IMG/VR virus record: IMGVR_UViG_3300025030_001282
Span: 1-64,000 of that record
DNA: 64,000 nt
Reading direction: 5' to 3' (one strand)
From: a virus
In this document: positions 41,801 to 49,107 of the stretch, in pieces
How the letters are laid out: every line of letters begins with the position of its first letter
Numbering within the stretch: position 1 is the first letter of the stretch
The notes under the pieces: generated by a model
Told to the model about the DNA's origin: nothing
Database searches by the model: none
Seen by the model: only the letters and a program-made list of their open reading frames with translations
Program-made: the position numbers and the translations under genes

Positions 41801-44800
41801 GCGCAGCCGAAGACTAAAGAACAGGTGGTCAAGACCGCCCTGGAGAAGCAGGAGCGCCAGGAGATGCAGAAATCAGTAACGAGCGGGGCCTTTTTATTTA
41901 GAAAGGCACACGGAGGAGCACATGGCCGAGTTATCGGAAGAAGAAAAGTACAAGCGCAAGCAGGCGCTGCTGACGCGGGCGCTCGGGACGGCGGACAAAC
42001 TGGACGCGGAGGACGCGAAGAAGGAAGCCTCCGAAAAGGACAAAGCGAAGAAGCAGCGGGCAGAAAAGACGCAGGCCCGGCAGGAGGAGAAGGAGCAGGA
42101 AAAGGAGAAGGCCAAGAAGGACGCCGAGCCGGTTCTTGGCTGATCAAGGCCCACGTCGTAGCCTACAACCGCACCACCCACTCCGGGGCACTGGCCCAGG
42201 TACTGTCGCACGAAGACAGCCGGGTGAGCGGATACGGCGCAAAGCTGGCCAAGGTGAAGAACCCGAGCGACCTGCACAAGCTGCGCACGGAGCGCTTCGG
42301 ACACCTCCCCCATTGGGGCAGGCTCGACGACCAGACGCGCCAGCACGTGCTGAACGCCGAGGACCACATCCATGACAGGCTCAAGGCCGAGGACTTCCAC
42401 AAGAAGCTGAAGACCGCCATCTCCGAGCACCCTGCGATGGATACCATCGACCGGAGCGGCTGGGGCCAGACCCGGCTCTTCAAGGCGCTGCTGCAGAAGT
42501 CGATGGGGAAGACCATCTGCTTTGACTTTGACGGCGTGATCGCCGATTACAGCGACGGCTTTCAAGGCGTCGACGTTTTCGGCCAGCCGATCGAGGGAGC
42601 CTCCAAAACCCTGCACGAGCTGCACGACGCCGGAGTGAAGATCATCATATTCACCACCCGCCAGGACACCCCCGCGCTCCGGGCCTACCTTGAGCAGAAC
42701 AGCATCCCATTCGACGAGATCAACAGGAACAGCGACCAGCCGGACCACACCAACGAGGGCAAGCCCATCGCCGACGCCTATGTGGACGACCGAGCCGTCA
42801 GGTTCGTGAACTGGCCCCTGGCAGCCGCTATGCTGGACCACACGCTGCGCAAGAGCGTGATGCACCCGGCAATGATCCTGCGGAAAAGCCAGATGTCGCT
42901 CTTCGATTGGGTACCGCCCAAGCACGAGGAGGAGCGGACGGTACACGCGACCACCCGGCATCTTGCATCCGGCGCGGCGGTCGCAGTGAAGCAGCACGAG
43001 CGTAAGGTCCAGGTGGCGGAGAAGCCGAAGCCCGGAGGCACCAGCCTGAAGCACACGGACGAGAATTACCGCTACAAGGACGTGGGCCACGTCCCAGGGA
43101 GCCGGAAGGAGCTGGCAGCCGAGCAGGCCACCATGATCAAGCAGCGGGCAAAGACCGGCGCAGGCGTAGATTACCGGGAAGTGAATTGGGACGCCCTCGA
43201 GGAGAACCCGCGTGAGGCCTACGACCTGATCACGAAGGACTCGATCGCCAAGGAGGTGGATTGGGAGGCCATCAAAGCCAGCGGAGTGGAGCCCGGCGCA
43301 GGCTTCCTGATGTACAAGCTCTACGCTGCCGTGGCACCCAAGCCGGAAGACAGCCCCCAGGCGAGGAAGGACTTTGTGTTCGGCATCAACGCCCTGCAGG
43401 AGCGTTTCACCGATTGCAGGACCACCCCGGAGGTGATCGCCAAGATTCGGGAAATATCGGAGGAAATGACCGGCTTCACCATGAACCCGGAGCAGCAGAA
43501 GGAGTGGGAGCGCCTGGAGGCAGCATACCGCGAACCGGCGCAGACCGCCCGGAGGTTAAGCAAGGAGCACGACGCGGTATGGAACGCCTACTACAAGCCG
43601 AGCCAGCGGCTGCAGAACCTTAAATGGGACCAGGAGAAGCGGGTCCGGCGCGGCTGGAAAAAGGATCCCGAACTGGAAGCACAGATCGAGGCCCTGCAGA
43701 AAGACGTCGACGCACTGTATCAGGTGGATCAGGCGTGGAGAGCCGCCAACCAAGCGGCTACGGAGCAGGCCGACAAGGCATCCACTGCCGCCTGGAAGGA
43801 ACAGAGGGCCTTCAAGGAAAACGTGATCAACATCAACATCCTGACCCACCCGCTTACCAGAGGCTGGAACAGCTTCGGCAAGAAGTTCTTCAACGCCATC
43901 AACTACAGCAGCTACAAAGGCTCCGATGCCTTCGGCACGCACGTGGCCACCGCCAGGAGCGGCAAGGTTCAGAATTGGGACTGGCTGGAGAAAGACACCA
44001 AGCCCAGGGCGGCCAGCAAGACCTCTGTGCAGTTCCAGTTGAAGGTAGCGGAGAACGTGGAGCGCATCGGCGGTGCTCCCTTGCCCAAAGCCGACTACGG
44101 CACCGACGACATCAAGAGGGAATTTAACCTCGCCAACGTGCAAAGCGGCAACTGGGTACTGAAAGACCTGAACGCAGCGAAACACCACACTGAGCAGTGC
44201 GCTATGGCCTTCCAGGACATGGCGGATATCCTGGGCATCCCCAGCAGCGAGATCAGCATGAACGGACGCCTCTCGGTCGCCTTCGGTGCCAGGGGGAGCG
44301 GCGGAGTGTTCGGGCCGGGAGCTGCCGCCCACTACGAGAACAAGTACCGGGTGATCAACCTGACCAAGATGAAGGGCGGCGGAAGCCTCGCCCACGAGTG
44401 GCTGCACTTCCTGGACGACGTGGCAGGAGAGATCGAAACCGGAGAACGAAAAGGGCGCGAAACCTATGCAACCGATTCCGCGCCGACCACCCCGGTCCTG
44501 CAGGCGTTCAAGGATCTGGCCTTCGAGATGGAGAACGGCGGCCACAACGAGTCGATCAAAATCAAGGTCACCATCACCGAGGCGGAGAAGGAGCACTGGC
44601 TGCAAAGAGTGGAACGGGCACGTAAGAGCAACTTCTACGGGGCACCGACCATCCACATGATCGCCACAGCCAAAGACCTATCCGAGGCAGTGCAGGGCGC
44701 ATTCGACGCCATGACCGCAGGCAAGTTCGGAGCCGTGGGCGGCCACAAGGCCAAGAAGCAGTACGAGCTTTACCGGGAAATGGCCGTGGCAGTCCATGCG

Positions 44801-45217
44801 GGCACCGAGGGCACCTACGATGCTATCGGATTTAAGACCGGCAGCAAGTACTACGTCGAGTCCCAGAAGATCGACGCGGGCACGAAGGGAAGTGGCTACT
44901 GGCAGAGCCGAAAGGAAATGGCGGCCCGAGCCTTCGCCGCCTACGTCAGCGACAAGCTGCACGAGCGCAAGCGGGAGAACACCTACCTGACCAGCTACGC
45001 CGACAACAAGTACTATGTGCTGGAGGGGATCAAGCCCTACCCCGAAGGAGAAGAGCGGACCCGCATCAACGCCGCCTTTGACAAGCTGTTCGCCACGATC
45101 AAGACGAGCGGCACCCTGCAGAAGGCCATGCAGAATTATGGCCGCGACCAGGGACGGCAGGAAACCGCCCGCCGCGTAGCGTACCTCATCCGCAAAAGAG
45201 GAGCGCAGGCATGCTGA
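38822..45217 (+). CDS. Polyvalent protein (ParB-like, HAD and metallopeptidase domains), 2131 aa
   Basis: Multi-domain protein of the 'polyvalent' type carried in phage heads and injected to act in the host (compare P1 DarB). Domains in order: residues ~315-375 sigma-region-4-like HTH (HFGLGDYQEPQSTAAIARE); ~493-550 domain shared with the 136-aa gene; ~617-970 DdrB-type ParB-like (ESGNGRTIALSEAY, FAREANQSSN); ~1031-1106 Gly/Arg-rich linker that reads like an unused frame; ~1228-1330 HAD phosphatase (ICFDFDGVIAD, YVDDRAVRF); ~1763-2100 LPD1-type metallopeptidase (SLAHEWLHFLDD, an HExxH site). Lys-Ser/Ala motifs (LRKS, LQKS, LQKA) stand at the joints, including directly before the HAD Met, suggesting proteolytic release. 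A start at the linker end is possible, so it may be two genes. Confidence 0.75.
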   Translation: MLYLLLRKSQMAFDWNKPAEKSEHTAEPHHKAYDRVTASGKLVHVEAKGPQTEAREKLDHGMKIMYRTPEMPRRRKGTITGSDESGWHVTGQRQGNVLKPSQHVLPREQIWTIPEHEADRAPKGTHVAVSGHGRVLKPEIVRERAEKGYARLGITEDKVLTHPEVLRVMKNSLNKLARTNSMIIEPGFNVQNGMIVNDSPESMDAYEAFMDSLFNSFRRQTAQAPDEMVDEFRDHLMGKRDNSRIFWTGIQDGETAALRYVKKRKLEHHTHEEFNTSAEGDFEAGMREISSETATAHHEDSDLKRRIDRDNAIEGALAEMHPKAAELLRRHFGLGDYQEPQSTAAIAREMGTTKEKVEKALTLSLQAFAATKGSSALREFLKSLREELDFRKAIVYEEELQKSHIKQYARMDGIVVQEHQDKRIAKHPDLIAHENAHGDKVHTGADLKHGADLQEHLKSRGWKQKEVSAVRKKDGAKVGKKEDMPEPSAIKGKNQENSALQSAQRTIQKMHEAVKNGSDPVASLQAINTSRGNPYLAAVDDEKKKLFEHFGHETDDSEKQQKFDKDGHTVILADDGKKVAFAGGDIEAKGNKPVGSLTGKKEVESTDTGKKQPKFITGRPNTAYTAKMNEVKSNYALVEAHDLTASHTIQGHVNKAYPQEIQPRERERVSSQMQMANIMNDLKPELFGHSATASDGAPIVGKDGAVESGNGRTIALSEAYNRGLADKYKEWLKGEAEHFGLKPEDVEGMKSPMLVRVRDEADGNKDRAEFAREANQSSNLGSSPAEQAWTDADRIDDSLLKKFTADEDGEIYNDDNMPFITAFLGKLGKNEAASLQDADGEPNKKCIERIQNAVFAKVYGSSVLTEFQAESAKPRIRNVLKALNACVGDFAQVKGHDDLDVIPDMMEAIEYTLSHQSVSRAEMEHTLKNAGALNFTGDTPTFKTDFAVNMILAITDRTGSRNRLQNVFKAISNEIKTEVASRENPEVDMFSGPAQPKTKEQVVKTALEKQERQEMQKSVTSGAFLFRKAHGGAHGRVIGRRKVQAQAGAADAGARDGGQTGRGGREEGSLRKGQSEEAAGRKDAGPAGGEGAGKGEGQEGRRAGSWLIKAHVVAYNRTTHSGALAQVLSHEDSRVSGYGAKLAKVKNPSDLHKLRTERFGHLPHWGRLDDQTRQHVLNAEDHIHDRLKAEDFHKKLKTAISEHPAMDTIDRSGWGQTRLFKALLQKSMGKTICFDFDGVIADYSDGFQGVDVFGQPIEGASKTLHELHDAGVKIIIFTTRQDTPALRAYLEQNSIPFDEINRNSDQPDHTNEGKPIADAYVDDRAVRFVNWPLAAAMLDHTLRKSVMHPAMILRKSQMSLFDWVPPKHEEERTVHATTRHLASGAAVAVKQHERKVQVAEKPKPGGTSLKHTDENYRYKDVGHVPGSRKELAAEQATMIKQRAKTGAGVDYREVNWDALEENPREAYDLITKDSIAKEVDWEAIKASGVEPGAGFLMYKLYAAVAPKPEDSPQARKDFVFGINALQERFTDCRTTPEVIAKIREISEEMTGFTMNPEQQKEWERLEAAYREPAQTARRLSKEHDAVWNAYYKPSQRLQNLKWDQEKRVRRGWKKDPELEAQIEALQKDVDALYQVDQAWRAANQAATEQADKASTAAWKEQRAFKENVININILTHPLTRGWNSFGKKFFNAINYSSYKGSDAFGTHVATARSGKVQNWDWLEKDTKPRAASKTSVQFQLKVAENVERIGGAPLPKADYGTDDIKREFNLANVQSGNWVLKDLNAAKHHTEQCAMAFQDMADILGIPSSEISMNGRLSVAFGARGSGGVFGPGAAAHYENKYRVINLTKMKGGGSLAHEWLHFLDDVAGEIETGERKGRETYATDSAPTTPVLQAFKDLAFEMENGGHNESIKIKVTITEAEKEHWLQRVERARKSNFYGAPTIHMIATAKDLSEAVQGAFDAMTAGKFGAVGGHKAKKQYELYREMAVAVHAGTEGTYDAIGFKTGSKYYVESQKIDAGTKGSGYWQSRKEMAARAFAAYVSDKLHERKRENTYLTSYADNKYYVLEGIKPYPEGEERTRINAAFDKLFATIKTSGTLQKAMQNYGRDQGRQETARRVAYLIRKRGAQAC
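41922..42143 (+). CDS. Small charged protein nested out of frame, 73 aa
   Basis: ATG 41922 has GGAGGAG upstream and lies in the +1 frame of the polyvalent gene. Its codons have the G/C-rich third positions of the window, whereas the polyvalent frame in the same stretch has many A-ending codons and Gly/Arg-rich text. The product is Lys/Glu/Ala-rich and helical (AELSEEEKYKRKQALLTRAL), like a small scaffold. It is bracketed by FRKA and LIKA motifs of the long frame. Its stop overlaps a CTG from which the second half of the polyvalent frame could restart. Confidence 0.55.
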   Translation: MAELSEEEKYKRKQALLTRALGTADKLDAEDAKKEASEKDKAKKQRAEKTQARQEEKEQEKEKAKKDAEPVLG

Positions 45218-46167
45218 TACTTTTAAAGAAAAAGCACGCATTGCGTGCAGAAACGATGCAAAAGGCGCGAAAGCTTGACGGACGCATAAACTTCAACGGC
45301 CTGGAGGTGTCGATCGAGACAGGGCGCTCCCGTTGCCGGGTCTGGTACGACCCGCACAACAAGAGCGAGGGCATGTCCCGGATGGCGCTCCCCTACGGTT
45401 ACATCAAGGGGACGCTGGGCACCGACGGGGACCACGTGGACGTGTTCGTCGGCCCGGACCACAGCGCCCCCGAGGTCTACGTGATCCACACCACGAAGGC
45501 CCCCGACTTCACTGAGTACGACGAGGACAAATGCGTCCTGGGAGTAGGAAGCCCCGAGGCGGCCCAGCGGGCATTCTCCGCGAGCTACAGCGACCCGCAG
45601 TTTTACGGCGGCATGAGCATCTGGCCTTTCGAGGAATTCAAGGCGCACGTGCTATCGAGCGAGGCCAAGGGGCAGCCCCTGCGGAAGTCCGGAGAGGAGT
45701 ACTGCAAGAAGCTCGGGGACCAGCTGGGCATCGATTGGAAGCAGGTAGACCTGGATGCATTCTGCGACGGCATGTTCGAGGAGGACGGCAAGCACGGAAG
45801 CATCGCGGGAGCCGCTAGGGTAGTGATCGCCAACCTGAAGAAAGACCCGCACTGCTACTCCGGGGAGAGCAAGAGCGGCAGGCTGCAGAAGGCGCTCTTC
45901 ACCGTCGCGGAAATCCGGGAACGTGCCCAGAAGGCATATCGGGAGGCCTGCACCGCTGCAGGCGGCAACTGGAACGATCTGAACCCGGAGGAGTTCTACC
46001 AGGGGATGAAGGAGGAGATGGAGCACCGGGACGTGACAGGAGGTGATCTGGTCCTGACCGCCAAGATCGTCCTCGCCCACCTGCGGGAAGACGCGAGCTA
46101 TTACAGCAAGCTTGAAAGACTGCAGAAGGCTAGGAAGACCCGACTTCTTGCCGGTGCCTACTGGTAA
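45211..46167 (+). CDS. Inorganic-pyrophosphatase-like domain plus two DUF5661 repeats, 318 aa
   Basis: ATG 45211 with GAGGAG, overlapping the polyvalent stop. Residues ~25-145 (ALPYGYIKGTLGTDGDHVDV, FVGPDHSAPEVYVIHTT, EDKCVLGVGSPEAAQRAF) match the InPase-like domain found in phage polyvalent proteins. Two DUF5661 units follow: EEYCKKLGDQLGIDWKQVDL ... RVVIANLKKDPHCYSGE and NWNDLNPEEFYQGMKEEMEH ... LTAKIVLAHLREDASYY. LRKS, LQKA and LQKA motifs precede each unit and the tail, so it too may be processed. Confidence 0.75.
   Translation: MLILLKKKHALRAETMQKARKLDGRINFNGLEVSIETGRSRCRVWYDPHNKSEGMSRMALPYGYIKGTLGTDGDHVDVFVGPDHSAPEVYVIHTTKAPDFTEYDEDKCVLGVGSPEAAQRAFSASYSDPQFYGGMSIWPFEEFKAHVLSSEAKGQPLRKSGEEYCKKLGDQLGIDWKQVDLDAFCDGMFEEDGKHGSIAGAARVVIANLKKDPHCYSGESKSGRLQKALFTVAEIRERAQKAYREACTAAGGNWNDLNPEEFYQGMKEEMEHRDVTGGDLVLTAKIVLAHLREDASYYSKLERLQKARKTRLLAGAYW
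45234..45248 (+). repeat. Palindromic hairpin element, copy B
   Basis: GCACGC-ATT-GCGTGC followed by AGAAACGATGCAAAAGG, close to copy A at 18762-18776. Here it lies in the first codons of the InPase-like gene. Confidence 0.45.
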
Positions 46168-46170
46168 CGG

Positions 46171-46485
46171 GTGGGCCACGACAGGGATAGCATAACCCAG
46201 CACGCCTGGGACCGTTTTCTGGAAAGGTGGGAAGGCAGACGCCCAGCCTGCTGGCGCAAAGAACTGTACCGCCTGATCGAGACATCGGTTTTCGAAGACC
46301 TGGGGCATGGGCAAGTTGTCCGGCTGATTAACCACGGATATCAGCCAGCGGTTTACCTCACCACAGAAGGCTGGCGCTTTGTGGTGGACAAGACCTCCGG
46401 GATACTGCTGACATGCGAACGAGCGTATAAAAGGGCGAAGGCCCGAGCGCCCAAGGGGATCAGCCGGAAGAGGTGCGGGCGATAA
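46171..46485 (+). CDS. Hypothetical protein, 104 aa
   Basis: GTG 46171, three bases after the preceding stop; the ribosome binding site is weak. ITQHAWDRFLERWEG begins a phage family of unknown function, followed by LINHGYQPAVYLTTEGWRFV, a strand pair like those of small toxin/RelE folds. The C-terminus is basic (RAYKRAKARAPKGISRKRCG). It ends in a bidirectional terminator shared with the convergent ASCH gene. Confidence 0.6.
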   Translation: MGHDRDSITQHAWDRFLERWEGRRPACWRKELYRLIETSVFEDLGHGQVVRLINHGYQPAVYLTTEGWRFVVDKTSGILLTCERAYKRAKARAPKGISRKRCGR

Positions 46486-46525
46486 AGGGAAGGGGGGAGG
46501 CGCTGTCTCCTCTCCCCTTCCCTTT
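46484..46525. terminator. Bidirectional terminator between convergent genes
   Basis: AAAGGGAAGGGG / CCCCTTCCCTTT, 12-bp stem, with additional inner pairing of GGAG and CTCC; short T-runs on both strands. It joins the stop codons of the plus gene (46485) and the ASCH gene (46525). Confidence 0.8.
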
Positions 46526-46977
46526 CAGATCCTGAAGAACCCCAACTGCCCCTTTAAGGGATAGAAGGGCAGCGGCTTGATATCGCGCAGCACAAAGCCA
46601 TACGGCCCCATGAACCAGGGTGAATCCGACCTGTTGACGCAATCCACGATCTCCGCCTCGCCGATGATACCGCCGCGCTCAATAGTGCCCGCCATGATCT
46701 CCCTGCACCCCTTTTCCCAAGCCTCCGGGCACCGCTGCCGCACCCAATCCCAGGAACCGCGCCACTCGTCCTTCGTCACGCCTTTAGCCGCATGGATCAG
46801 GACGCGGCCCCGCACCTTTGTCCGCCAGGAGCGGTTTTCAATATCTTTGCCAGCATTGACGATAAGCCACGCCCACGGCTGCCGGATGGAAAGGACCAGC
46901 CCGGTCGGAGCGGGACCAGAAGTGATAAGCCCAGCAGCCGACGGCGCGGCTGGGGGGAAGAGACAAAGATCACCCAC
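46525..46977 (-). CDS. ASCH domain protein, 150 aa
   Basis: Minus strand. GTG 46977 is chosen because GTAGGAGGT lies 6 bp upstream; longer frames lack a site. VLSIRQPWAWLIVNAGKDIE, NRSWRTKVRGRVLIHAAKG and GGIIGEAEIVDCV are the core of ASCH domains (PUA-like fold), which bind modified bases or RNA and hydrolyse N4-acetylcytidine in some cases. The first ~30 residues are a Pro/Ala-rich extension. Single gene on its own strand, like a moron. Confidence 0.85.
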   Translation of the reverse strand: MGDLCLFPPAAPSAAGLITSGPAPTGLVLSIRQPWAWLIVNAGKDIENRSWRTKVRGRVLIHAAKGVTKDEWRGSWDWVRQRCPEAWEKGCREIMAGTIERGGIIGEAEIVDCVNRSDSPWFMGPYGFVLRDIKPLPFYPLKGQLGFFRI

Positions 46978-47056
46978 GAGACACCTCCTACACACCAAGA
47001 TACCTACGCGCAAAGAAAGGCCGCCACGGAAAATGATATCGGAAAAGACAAAAAGT

Positions 47057-47085
47057 TTGACCGAGTGAAATTATTGACATACGCT
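47057..47085 (+). promoter_or_regulatory. Possible promoter for the 63-aa gene
   Basis: TTGACC (47057-47062) - 17 bp - TACGCT (47080-47085). The -10 lies inside copy 8 of the 15-bp element, and the start point would be ~2 bp before ATG 47094, giving a leaderless message. Confidence 0.4.
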
Positions 47086-47088
47086 ACA
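47074..47088 (-). promoter_or_regulatory. 15-bp recurrent element, copy 8 (reverse)
   Basis: Reads TTGACATACGCTACA on the plus strand, in the divergent gap between the ASCH gene (minus) and the 63-aa gene. No -10 box lies 17 bp downstream, unlike copies 6, 7 and 11. Confidence 0.6.
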
Positions 47089-47093
47089 GCGAA

Positions 47094-47285
47094 ATGGCCA
47101 AGCCGCGCACAATATACCTGCTTCGCAAAAGCAGCCAGGGCGCAGAAGAGGCGATCCCGGTACTGACCCGAACGGACCTGCCGCTCAGGTTCCACTACAA
47201 GGGCCGGGAAATAAACATAGAGGCAACCCCCAAGGGAAACCTCGTAATCAAAGAGACACGCTTGACAGGGAACAACGGGGAGTAG
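47094..47285 (+). CDS. Small head-region protein, 63 aa
   Basis: ATG 47094 with no Shine-Dalgarno. Begins PRTIYLLRKSSQGAEEAI, where LRKS fits the proposed protease site, so the first ~10 residues may be removed in the head. Basic beta-type rest (LRFHYKGREINIEATPKGN). No family recognised. A terminator follows. Confidence 0.55.
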   Translation: MAKPRTIYLLRKSSQGAEEAIPVLTRTDLPLRFHYKGREINIEATPKGNLVIKETRLTGNNGE

Positions 47286-47314
47286 CCGAAAGGCAAATGA
47301 CCCGTCCAGTTATA

Positions 47315-47347
47315 GGCGACTACCGGTACTACCGGAGTCGCCTTTTT
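47315..47347 (+). terminator. Rho-independent terminator before the protease gene
   Basis: GGCGACT / AGTCGCC with inner CCGG/CCGG pairing, then TTTTT (47343-47347). The protease ATG is only 17 bp downstream, so readthrough or an overlapping promoter is needed for its expression. Confidence 0.75.
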
Positions 47348-47363
47348 GCGTTTGGAGCCCGGA

Positions 47364-48305
47364 ATGGAAGCAGAAGACCAAGTCCTATTTGAATTGCCGG
47401 TGGAACTGGAACTCAGAAAGAGCCAGGGCAGCAGCACGCCGCGCCGCATTCTCCGGGGCTACGCATCCACCGCGAGCAAGGACCAGGACGGCGAAACTGT
47501 TTTGCAGCACGGGATGGACTTTTCCCCGCTCCTGAAATCCGGCTTCATGAACTACGACCACCAGGGCAAGTGCCTGCAATGCCAAGTGGTGTCTGATCGC
47601 CCGGTCTGCCCCAGCTGCGGATCCAGAGCAAAGATGCCGATTATCATCGGCTACCCGCTCAGCGCCGAGATCCGGGACAAGGGATGGTGGCTGGAAAGCG
47701 AAATTTTCAACGGTGCCGCCGCCGTCGACGTCAACAGCGACCAGCTGCGGCTCGCAGACGAAATGTGGGCGCTCGGTATGGCCATGCAGAAATCTGGCGG
47801 TAACAGGAGCCTTGCCTATTCGGTCGAGGGAGGCGTCCTGCAGCGGCACGGCAAGAAGGTGGTTAAGTCCGTGGTCCGGCACTGCGCCGTTACCCACAAG
47901 CCGGTGAACGAGGACGCAAGCGTCGAGCTGTTCATGAAATCCATGTGCTGCGGGCGCTGCAACCCGGATCACATGCTCTACGTGCCCGGCCACAGCTGCG
48001 GAAGCCATGCGGAAGACGAAGTGCAGAAAGCCATGTCCACCGAATCCGCCGCGCCGCTCATGCTGCAGAACCTGGACCGGGGCACCTCGGGGCTCCTGTA
48101 CGGGATGAACCCGACCGCCTGCGGCTGCTGCGATGAAAACTGGAAGTTCAAGAACGGAGTGGTGGGAGCAGCCAACCACCTTCAGAAATGCCAGGGGCTA
48201 TCCAAGGACCAAAGCATATCGTTCCTGCGCAAAGTGATCCATAACGCGCCGCACCGTCCCGACCTTGCGGCGCTCGTCAAACAAGCCGGTCTCATAGGCA
48301 ATTAA
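47364..48305 (+). CDS. Prohead serine protease (S78-like) with zinc-ribbon insertions
   Basis: 313 aa; ATG 47364 (TTG 47346 rejected, it lies in the terminator). RRILRGYASTASKDQDGETV, NYDHQ (catalytic His ~66), GYPLSAEIRDKGWWLESEIF and RSLAYSVEGG (catalytic Ser ~153) follow the HK97 gp4 prohead-protease pattern; a third residue may be His ~173/178. A CLQC...CPSCG ribbon is inserted after the His and a CCGRC cluster follows the protease domain. It carries several LRKS/LLKS/MQKS/VQKA motifs, consistent with self-cleavage. It would trim scaffold and capsid before DNA packaging. Confidence 0.85.
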   Translation: MEAEDQVLFELPVELELRKSQGSSTPRRILRGYASTASKDQDGETVLQHGMDFSPLLKSGFMNYDHQGKCLQCQVVSDRPVCPSCGSRAKMPIIIGYPLSAEIRDKGWWLESEIFNGAAAVDVNSDQLRLADEMWALGMAMQKSGGNRSLAYSVEGGVLQRHGKKVVKSVVRHCAVTHKPVNEDASVELFMKSMCCGRCNPDHMLYVPGHSCGSHAEDEVQKAMSTESAAPLMLQNLDRGTSGLLYGMNPTACGCCDENWKFKNGVVGAANHLQKCQGLSKDQSISFLRKVIHNAPHRPDLAALVKQAGLIGN

Positions 48306-48324
48306 AGAGGGGAGGAATATACGC

Positions 48325-49065
48325 ATGGACGCAAGGGCTAAAGCCAAAAAACAGTACGACGACACGATGGCCGAGCTGGACCTGCTCGAAAAATCGCAGA
48401 AAACCGGCGATGAAGCTACCGACGATCTGGAGGCGCTTACCAAGTCGCTGGAAGCGGAACTTGCAGGGGACGACCCCCTGAAGAAATCCGGGGACAACGA
48501 CGCGGACGACAAGGGCGGCAAAACCGAGGGCGACGAGGAAACCGAGATGGAGAAATCCCTCCGCCTCGCCGCCGAGGAAGAACTCCGCAAAGCCCAGGAA
48601 GCCGAGCAGGAGGAGTACGACGAACTGGTGAAGGCCAGCGAGGCGTATGCAGCTCTCGAGGAGACGATCCAGAAGTCCCACGGCGGGATTCAGGAGCAAC
48701 TTTCGACGCTGTGCAAGAGCATGGCAGCCCTGACCAACCTCAACCTCAAGATGGCCGGTGTGATTACCGCGCAGTCCGGAGAGATCGCCACCCTGAAGAA
48801 GTCCCGCGAAGAGGATCTGGAAACCATCCAGAAATCCGTGGCCACCCTGGGCGGCAGGCCGGTCATGCCGAACACTGCGGTCCTCGGCGTGAAGCTGGTC
48901 GACGGCAAGGAAGAGACGCTGACCAAATCCCTTTCCGAAATCGGCGACGACCTGACCAAGGCAGTCCAGGAAGGCAAGATCGATTCCCGCCACCTCTCGG
49001 TGTGGGGCACCTACAAGGACGTCAACCGGCTGCCCGACGAAGTAAAGACGCTCATCGGCATTTAA
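48325..49065 (+). CDS. Scaffold-like protein rich in Lys-Ser/Ala motifs, 246 aa
   Basis: GGGGAGG upstream. Long, acidic, mostly helical protein between protease and major capsid, the usual place of the scaffold. At least ten matches to hydrophobic-X-Lys-Ser/Ala (LEKS, LTKS, LKKS, MEKS, LRKA, LVKA, IQKS, LCKS, LKKS, IQKS, LTKS, LTKA) are spread along it, which is what a scaffold cut into small peptides by the protease would show. The C-terminal ~50 residues are non-repetitive and may bind the capsid. Confidence 0.8.
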   Translation: MDARAKAKKQYDDTMAELDLLEKSQKTGDEATDDLEALTKSLEAELAGDDPLKKSGDNDADDKGGKTEGDEETEMEKSLRLAAEEELRKAQEAEQEEYDELVKASEAYAALEETIQKSHGGIQEQLSTLCKSMAALTNLNLKMAGVITAQSGEIATLKKSREEDLETIQKSVATLGGRPVMPNTAVLGVKLVDGKEETLTKSLSEIGDDLTKAVQEGKIDSRHLSVWGTYKDVNRLPDEVKTLIGI

Positions 49066-49107
49066 CGGTCTTACAACAGGCCTGCACTCAAAAAGGGAGG
49101 AATTAGC

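Noticed and set aside
42781-42810. YVDD sequence taken as a reverse transcriptase motif
   Set aside because: It belongs to the HAD phosphatase domain (last acidic motif after the DFDGV motif).
45174-45188. CGTAGCGTACCTCAT as another copy of the element
   Set aside because: Three mismatches and fully inside conserved coding sequence.
46978-47013. Longer start for the ASCH gene
   Set aside because: The AGGAGGT at the expected distance favours GTG 46977; the extra residues would be coded by the ribosome binding site.
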